64,000 nt of DNA from Odontomyia ornata (Eukaryota > Arthropoda > Insecta > Diptera > Stratiomyidae). The notes under the pieces are model-generated. The model did no database searches. It worked only from the letters and a program-made list of their open reading frames with translations, and had not been told where the DNA came from. Location: assembly GCA_963969285.1 (NCBI GenBank), contig OZ017740.1:249844296-249908295 (forward strand), written 5' to 3'. Positions 57,957 to 64,000 of the stretch are shown here, in pieces. The position numbers and the translations under genes are program-made. How positions within the stretch are numbered: position 1 is the first letter of the stretch; each line of letters opens with the position of its first letter.

Positions 57957-58620
57957 TTCTTCTAACATTTTTCTTCTCTAATAATTTTTCAGAAAAATTA
58001 TTATTCAAAATATGCAACTCATTTATATGTAGCTGCAAACAATTCCATAAAAAGTAATTTAAAAAGCTATCGGAGCCATCCGAAAGAGTGATCGATATCC
58101 GTGCGACGTTAGATAAAGCTTCAAATGTAGAGCAAATTTGTCGTATAGATTTACATTAAATTGATGTGAAAAGGGTGAAATGATCCAATTAAAACGTTTA
58201 GCTAAAACATATCTAACTATTCACTGCCTTCAACGACCGGCTGAGGACAAAAAGATCGACAAACCACTCGGAGCACAAGTCATATGCGAGAACATGTATG
58301 TGGATGACGTGATTTTCGGAGCCGATATCCTAAGTGAGACGTTAGAAGCACAAAGTTAGATAAAGGTAATCCATAGCCAAGGTGGTTTCAAGTTACGGAA
58401 GTGGTGTTCCAACCATGCAACATTCACAAAGAATCTTCCTAACAGTGAGGTGGCTGCACAATTGGACCTCATAGGTGAGGTAGAAGAACAAGTGAAGGCA
58501 CTTGGTTTAAGATGGCTTCCAAAGGATGACGAACTACTTGTAACGGTTAACTATCATGACACGGTGAACATTACGAAAGGGCAGGTCCTATCTGACATTG
58601 CCCACCTATTTGACCCTTAA

Positions 58621-59748
58621 CCGTTGATGAGCCCAGTTACTGTTACTGCTAAGCTTATGCTTCAAAGGCTCTGGAATCTAAAATTGGGTTGGGACGATAT
58701 CATTCCTGACGATTTTCTAGATGATTGGCGCAAATTTTAAAACAATCTCGAGGCACTATCTGACATATCAATTCCTTGTCAGGTTTTGGCGCACTATCGT
58801 CCAAAATCAGGACAGCTTGTGATGCTACCGAAAAGGCGTATGGAGCAGCAATATATGTCCGGTAATTCCTTGGAGATGGTAAAATAATTGTACTAATTGA
58901 CTATTGGGCGCGAAGTCTAGAGTGGCTCCGCTAAAATCTATTACGTTACTTTGACTAGTATTATGCGCCGCGAAATTAGGAATAGAGTTACTTCAGCGAG
59001 TGAAAATTGACTTAAAATGGAATGACCCAAGTTATTTGTGGACCAACTCAGAAATCATGGCTTAAATCTGGCTTAAATTCATTGCAAGGACAATCGTTGA
59101 TAAATGCGTCATATGTGCACGAGAAAAACCGAAACTGTTACAACAAATAATGGGCAATCCTCCAAAAAAACAAGTACAACCAGCTCGACCATTGTTGCTT
59201 TGCTACCAAGGCCGTCCACTTGGAAGTGGTAAAAAATCTTACGACTGATGCGTTCTTTTAAGCCTTAAAACGATTTAAAGGGCAACGTAGCAATTGTTCT
59301 ACCAACTATTATGATAATGCTACGAGCTTCGTTGGAGCCAGCAGCCAGCTAAACGAACTGAAAACCATAATTTACGATTCGAAGTCAGCAGAACTGATTC
59401 AAAATTATTGTGCATCTAAAAGAATCAACTTCAAGTTCAAGGATAAATCTGGCATTTTGGGACCGTTGGAGAAGGGAATACCTGAGTGAATTTCAACAAC
59501 GTAACAAGTGAAAAACAACAACTGATAACATCGAAATTGGAACAATGGTCATCATTAAAGAAGACAACGCCCCACCCCGATCATGGCCGTTGGGACGTAT
59601 CATTACCACCATCAAGGGAGACGACGGTCAAGTTCGAGTGGTCGAAGTGAAGACAGCATCTGGTATAATGAGGCGACCGATACATAAGCTGGCACGTCTT
59701 CCAATTGAGACTGGTCATAATGAACGCAAAAGGTTGGCAGGGAAATGA
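58621..59748 (+). pseudogene. BEL/Pao RNase H and integrase remnants
   Basis: Heavily decayed. Recognisable pieces: NYYDNATSFVGASSQLNELK (59310-59370) with the conserved D-N-A-T...F-x-G of the Pao integrase core, INFKFKD, and a C-terminal piece 59545-59748 with GTMVIIKEDNAPPRSWPLGR and PIHKLARLP, typical of the Pao integrase end. Much of RNase H and the integrase N-terminus is missing or scrambled by stops. Confidence 0.8.
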
Positions 59749-59780
59749 AGTCCATAAAAACAGTAACGGGACCATCAAGG

Positions 59781-59901
59781 TTTTTTTTTTTTTTTTTTGT
59801 GGTAGGGAAGTGAAGGCATTTATGCCTGCCGAGTCTGGCAGTGTGGGACTCCCATGGAGGATACCTTTGGACTACCCACTAAACACCTCCCCTGTCAATC
59901 T
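59781..59901 (-). mobile_element. 121-bp 3' fragment of the R1-clade LINE with target-site duplication
   Basis: An 18-nt poly-T (59781-59798; a poly-A tail on the minus strand), then GTGGTAGGGAAGTGAAGGC through CCTGTCAATCT, matching the 3' UTR of the element at 8843-8945 with few differences. Flanked by GACCATCAAGG at 59770-59780 and 59902-59912, an 11-bp duplication. Extreme 5' truncation typical of target-primed reverse transcription. Confidence 0.93.
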
Positions 59902-59912
59902 GACCATCAAGG

Positions 59913-61235
59913 TTGGACACGAAACTAATGAGGACTATTTCTTCAACTGGCAGAGGCACGTCAGAGGACGATAAAGGGCCATCCATCAATAACAAGCCAA
60001 GGAAATGTTCATCAGTTCTAGCGACATTATTGACAATATGTGTCCTACTACCGGCGAAAGCGATAACGCCACCAATAAAAATCTCACCGTTCCGGAACCA
60101 TCATGGGCTTTACTCTGAACGTCTCGGGTCAGCATCTCTGATTGCGATGACTGGACAATGGTGGTACTTTATTCCATAAAGCCTTTTCGGAGTGAATACG
60201 ACTCAATGTGTCAGGCTGCAAAACGATTACATGCATTCTGTATACAAATGCAAGATCCTCAATCATGCGAGCAGACTATATCATACCTTCGATCTACCCT
60301 AGAAGAACTTACCAATAACAATGAAATATTTTCAACAAACATGAAGAGGAGCAGGAAATCACCACTGGATGTCGTTGGAAATATAGCAAATTCGCTGTTT
60401 GGAGTTTTGGATTCACAATATGTGGAAAAAATGTCAAAAATTATAAATCAGCTCGAAAATAACAACCAACATCTCCTAGATCTTGTAAGGAATCAAACGA
60501 CCATCATAAACGCTACCGCGAATATAGTTCAAAGCTCACATGATGATACCACACGAAGACTTCAACAGCTTTAGAAGTTCCTCAATAAGACTGCCGATAC
60601 TGTCAATATCGTAAGGAAGGCAATCGATCCACTTGATTCTTGCAATATCCAATCTGCAGTGCATTCAAACTACTCTATTGAATCTTTTGGTCGACACACA
60701 TTATGGGCAAGCTAGTCCACTGCTACTTAGTCCTAGCCAATTACATCATCAATCGCAGTTGATTAAAGCAAATTTATCTGCTCATTTGTGTCCTCCAGCT
60801 AAGCCAGATAATTTAGTCAAGTTAAATGGAGTCATGACCATCCAGGGGCGACTAATCAGCGATCATATCATCTTTCGAATCAAACTGCCCGTTATTACTG
60901 ACACAACATTTGATTTATTGAAGAACACAACGGTGCCACTGTTTTCAACCAACAAAACATTTACGAGAATTCAGCCGGACTCACAAAACATGTTGATTAA
61001 TCTGCATCGTGATCAATATTATTCGATTTTGGACTATGAACTCACGACAAAATGCTATAAGGTGCGAGGGGTTGAGCTCTTCTGCAAAATGGCAAGACCA
61101 CCGATTGACATCCGTATTCCCGTAGCTAGATGCGATGTGAATATATTGATGCAAGGTTTAATCTCCCCCCAGTGCAATATAAAGAAGGCGCAAGGCGACC
61201 CGCAATGGACACAGTTGAAAATGACGAATCACTAG
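59913..61235 (+). pseudogene. BEL/Pao env-like gene, broken
   Basis: Frames 59913-60179, 60158-60574 and 60633-61235 together resemble the env-like third gene of some BEL/Pao (roo-type) elements, related to insect retroviral F-type fusion proteins. Visible features are a basic KRSRK site followed by a hydrophobic DVVGNIANSLFGVL segment (about 60340-60405), a heptad-like Asn/Leu region after it, and a Cys-containing C-terminal region. Frame changes near 60160 and 60575 and the loss of the 3' end leave no functional product. Confidence 0.65.
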
Positions 61236-61261
61236 ATTTATGGAACCAGGTACGACACTAT

Positions 61262-62690
61262 GATCAGTGTAATTTATTTATTTATTTATTCAGTCGCCAA
61301 ACAAGGCCCATTTTAAATTAAAATACAAATCAAATTTAACTAAAGTAAAATACCAATACAATAATACAATCTTAATTATGTAGTCGATGAATTGAGGAGT
61401 TTTAATATTTTGGATTTAAAACAGGACTTGGAAGTGCTTGGGGAATACAGATCGCTAAACTTATTGAATGCCTTACAGCATCTGTTAACCGGCTCATTGT
61501 CTGCATAATTGGGGTGGTGTTTACTCGTGGTCAACATGGGAATGTGTCTCGTGACTCTAATGTCTGACAAAACAGTCACTTGAATATTGTACCTTATTAC
61601 GTCGAAAGGTAGACGTGCAGATAAAGCGACTCTTCTGGAAGCGAGTGATTTCAGGTTTAATGTTCGAAGTCAATCCTCATAAGATGGTAGGTTGTGAAAA
61701 GAAGTCGGGTTGTACAGAGATCTTAAGGCAAAGAGTAAAAATTGTTTTTGTACAGTCTCAAGCCTACGGCTATAGATGTCATATATAGGGTCCCAGGCTA
61801 TGCAGCCGTATACGAGAAAAGGACGGACTAGCGAGACGAACAAGGATTTTGTGGCCCAAATATTCATGAATTCTTTTGCCCTCCGTTTAACAAAACCCAG
61901 CATCTTATAAGGTTTGCACAAAATTTCATCGTAGTGAAGGTTGAATCTGAGTTTGGCGTCTAATACTACACCAAGGTCTACAACTTTTTCAACTCTTCGC
62001 AGTTGTGTGTTGTTAATTTCATAGTTATATGTGTCCACATTCCTTTTTCTTGAAAAGTTTATCACGTAACATTTTTCCTAATTTAGTTCAAGATGGTTCA
62101 TATCGCACCATTGGTGAAAGGCGGTTAGTTTGGATTGAAGAAAAGATACATCAGTTAAAGATTGTATACTGTGATATAGTTTGAGGTCGTCAGCATAAAA
62201 AAGGTGCGAAATATCAGACAGCGCTTCCGAAAGATCTGAGATGAAAATATTGAAGAGAAGTGGACCGAGATGACTGCCCTGAGGAACCCCAGAGGCGACA
62301 TTGATCTCACGTGACAACTGCCCTTGAAACTTGACAAATTGTGTGCGGCCTTTCAAATAAGTCTGAATCCAGCTTAGTATTGAGCCTGATATGCCGAAGC
62401 TACGGAGTTTTTTCAACAAAATTCCATGGTTCACTCTATTAAATGCTTTGCTAAAATCTATGCATATGGCATCAATCTGATTTCCTTGCTCCATTCTACA
62501 AAGAATATCTGACGTCAAGGTGGTTAGATTAGTGGTAGTAGATCTGTTTTTACGGAAACCATGTTGCTCTTCATTAAGAAATGATTTGATAATGGGAGAA
62601 ATTTCACTACAAATAATTTTTTCAAACAGTTTTGGTATAGCAGATAAGATAGCAATGCCCCTATAGTTCACCGCAAGCCATTTTTCTCCT
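61262..62690 (-). mobile_element. 5'-truncated LINE (L2/CR1-like)
   Basis: Minus strand. The RT frame starts at the truncated 5' end (62671, MNYRGIAILSAIPKLFEKII) and the sequence ends in a (TAAA)n tail (plus ATTTATTTATTTATT at 61269-61284). 1.4 kb. It interrupts the right end of the BEL/Pao element, and its own 5' side abuts repeat N/H sequence. Confidence 0.88.
61670..62671 (-). pseudogene. LINE reverse transcriptase, 3' half
   Basis: 62671-62078 (197 codons): EEQHGFRKNRSTTTNL, AICIDFSKAFNRVNH (first Asp), SGVPQGSHLGPLLFNIF, HLFYADDLKLYHSI (YADD). A stop or frame change near 62075 is followed by 62065-61670 with VDLGVVLDAKLRFNLHYDEI and LVRPFLVYGCIAWDP, the thumb and connection region. 61579-61376 holds the C-terminus (RCCKAFNKFSDLY). 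The N-terminal endonuclease is missing through 5' truncation. Confidence 0.88.
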
Positions 62691-63266
62691 TTTTTAACCG
62701 ACTTCCAAAAGAAAGAAGGTTATCAATTCATCGCGTATATTTTTTTTTTTGCTTTTTTTTTGTATGTTCACGCATAACTGTTGAACGGAGATAGATAGAA
62801 GAGTCCTGATTTTGGCAAATGATACGTCTTTCTTCCAGTTAGATCCCGTTTAAAGGATAAGAAATTCAAGTAACGGTAAAGGGCTCTTACCACTAAAACT
62901 AAAAAATTTCGGGCTTTCACCCCGATTTTTCAGCATAACTGATCGAAGTATGCAAGGATTTTGATTGTAGAGGTTTCAAATGGAGAATAGATTAATCTAA
63001 AATGTATCGGAACAGAATTGTAATCCTTTTAAGGACGCTGTAGATATTAAAAGTTCAATATGATACATTGATGTCGAGAAATTGAATTTAAATAATCTTC
63101 CGCACGAAAGTGCCAATTAATTGGCACTCTGCAAGGTTTTGATGGAGATGCCGAGTTCTGTGGTGATGGATGATAAAAATGATCAGTATCCTTAATGTTC
63201 TGCATGAACGGTACATTTTTAACCGACCTCCAAAGGAAAGAAGGTTATCAGTTCATCACATATATT
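62691..63266 (-). repeat. Repeat N bracketed by a ~50-bp direct repeat
   Basis: TTAACCGACTTCCAAAAGAA... at 62694 and TTAACCGACCTCCAAAGGAA... at 63219 both continue GAAGGTTATCA-TTCATC and an AT/T run. The 470 bp between them is the reverse complement of 33105-33547. The AACCGAC..TTCC and GGTT parts can pair. Non-coding. Confidence 0.65.
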
Positions 63267-64000
63267 TTTTAGGGTTTTGTACTAAAATACAAAACCCTAT
63301 TGCAATCACGACCTGTGTCCGTCCGTCCGTCTGTCCGTCCGTCCGTCTGTATGTCACAGCACTTTTTCTCCGAAACTATAGAGGCTACAGCCATGAAACT
63401 TTGTGAAAAGGTCAGAAGTGGTGACCTCTTGAAAGTTCAAGGGCGGAAAAATTTTTCAAAGGGGTTTAAGGGGGGTCTCCCCGTATAGGGAGGTGACCCC
63501 TCAAAAAAAAATTTTCACCATTGGTAGTCGAGTAGGGTGTCATTGGAAATGTCTCAATGAGATCTTTTCAAACCAAGTCTTAAAATTGCCTTCTGAATAC
63601 CGAGGGGGGCAGGGGAAGGGGAAATGTACGAACTTTTCGCGTACCCCCCTCGCGATTGGAAACCTTCCATCCGAAAAATCTGGAAAAAATCATGAATGTA
63701 GGCCTTTATAAGTACAACAACAACAAATAAATGAAAAGTCGAAATTCACTCAACTTTGTTAGTAATAGTATGATTTATCGATTTTATGTTTTCTTGAATA
63801 AAATCCAAACGGTACCTTAAATTCAATAAAATTTAGCAAACAGATGACTTTCTATAAGATTGTTTTTTTCTGAAAGTTTCATAAAGATTGAATAGTATTT
63901 AATGAAGTTATAGCGATTTGAATTTTCCTCTATTACTATGGAACAATATGGCCTGTATTACTGTGGGAACATATGGCTATGGAGCCATATGCGCTTTTTA
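63267..64000 (-). mobile_element. Family H copy, cut by the right window edge
   Basis: Begins with a perfect hairpin AGGGTTTTGTA-ctaaaa-TACAAAACCCT (63271-63298), then TTGCAATCACGACCTGTG and (TCCG)n (63318-63345). The rest matches the complement of 40640-39880 (TCTCCGAAACTATAG, GAGGGGGGCAGGGG, TTTGAATTTTCC). Continues out of the window. Confidence 0.8.

Larger units (their letters stand above)
57091..58205. mobile_element. Hammerhead-bearing tandem/inverted insertion (retrozyme-like)
   Basis: Built from a 431-bp monomer: 57091-57521 complete, 57522-57660 first third again in the same direction, then from 57661 an inverted run of 1.26 monomers (57661-58205) starting at monomer position about 396 and passing through the monomer border. 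The arms are almost identical (e.g. one G/T difference near 57126, one C/T near 58101). No ORF. The phase-continuous head-to-tail junctions are those of a circular template. It contains two complete and one truncated hammerhead motif. It splits the BEL/Pao RT between AGCACCATTT and ACATATCTAACT. Confidence 0.85.
56800..58620 (+). pseudogene. BEL/Pao reverse transcriptase, split by an insertion
   Basis: The left part (56812-57090) has VVFDGSAKTSSQLSLNDVVF, TADIEKMYRQVLVD (first catalytic Asp) and NIVTYGLTTAPF. The right part, from about 58206, resumes with IHCLQR and, near 58292-58320, MYVDDVIFGAD with the YVDD active site, then GFKLRKWCSNH and LGLRWLPKDD. The 1115-bp foreign block between them destroys the gene. 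Further stops downstream. Confidence 0.88.
54300..61262 (+). mobile_element. Decayed BEL/Pao retrotransposon with env-like gene
   Basis: Plus strand. End of a 5' LTR (to 54627), PBS, gag, aspartic protease, reverse transcriptase, RNase H/integrase remnants, env-like frames. Interrupted by a hammerhead-bearing insertion (57091-58205) and an R1 3' fragment (59781-59901). The right end is cut by a LINE at about 61262 and no 3' LTR was found. Many nonsense codons and frameshifts: an old, dead copy. Confidence 0.88.

Overview
The window looks like a repeat-dominated stretch of an insect nuclear genome, probably a fly (Diptera). The evidence is: Ty3/gypsy elements with insect-type LTRs and AT-rich targets, an R1-clade non-LTR element, a BEL/Pao element with an env-like gene, a rosa-type (DD41D) mariner, long (AT)n arrays, and decayed fragments of host genes resembling insect lingerer/UBAP2L, ZFTRAF1/CYHR1 and a LARP4-type La-related protein. 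No intact host gene could be supported. Nearly everything recognisable is mobile or derived from mobile DNA. Species assignment is not possible from the sequence alone.

Layout. 1-2910 is the 5' part of a decayed gypsy-like element (minus strand: protease end, gag, 5' LTR), abutting an (AT)n array. 3.0-5.7 kb is non-coding repeat and unassigned DNA. 5.7-7.16 kb is a chimeric pseudogene of two host-gene fragments on the minus strand. 8.15-8.83 kb is a copy of a dispersed non-coding family, here called H. 8.83-13.33 kb is a nearly full-length R1-clade LINE (minus). 13.7-15.4 kb holds an unassigned block with a second copy at 43.6 kb and a LARP4-like pseudogene. 15.98-17.97 kb is a full-length H element interrupted by a ~590-bp insertion. 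19.27-22.12 kb is a cluster of gypsy LTRs and integrase remnants embedded in (AT)n.

22,707-32,696 is a complete, young gypsy element (minus strand, 2-kb LTRs, 4-bp target duplication ATCT, PBS, PPT, gag, pol). 33-40.6 kb has two more H copies, a tRNA-derived SINE, and about 4 kb with no recognisable content. 40.9-42.2 kb is a complete but inactive mariner. 42.7-43.8 kb has Asn/Pro/Gln-rich coding remnants. 44.8-47.4 kb has a LINE 3' fragment, another repeat family, and an H copy split by a SINE. 49.3-53.2 kb has a decayed R1 copy back to back with a second LINE. 54.3-61.26 kb is a decayed BEL/Pao element (gag, protease, RT, integrase remnants, env-like) carrying two insertions. 61.26-62.69 kb is a third LINE (minus). 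62.7-64.0 kb holds more H-type repeats running off the right edge.

The most interesting object is the 1.1-kb insertion at 57,091-58,205 inside the BEL/Pao reverse transcriptase. It is built from 431-bp monomers arranged head to tail and then inverted. Each complete monomer encodes a 72-nt motif with every conserved core nucleotide of a hammerhead ribozyme, an 8-bp stem I and a 6-bp stem III. The helix order is type III and stem II is weak. It is best described as a candidate retrozyme-like or satellite-like element: a circular self-cleaving RNA turned into DNA. Its arms are almost identical, while the host BEL copy is heavily decayed, so the insertion looks much younger than its target.
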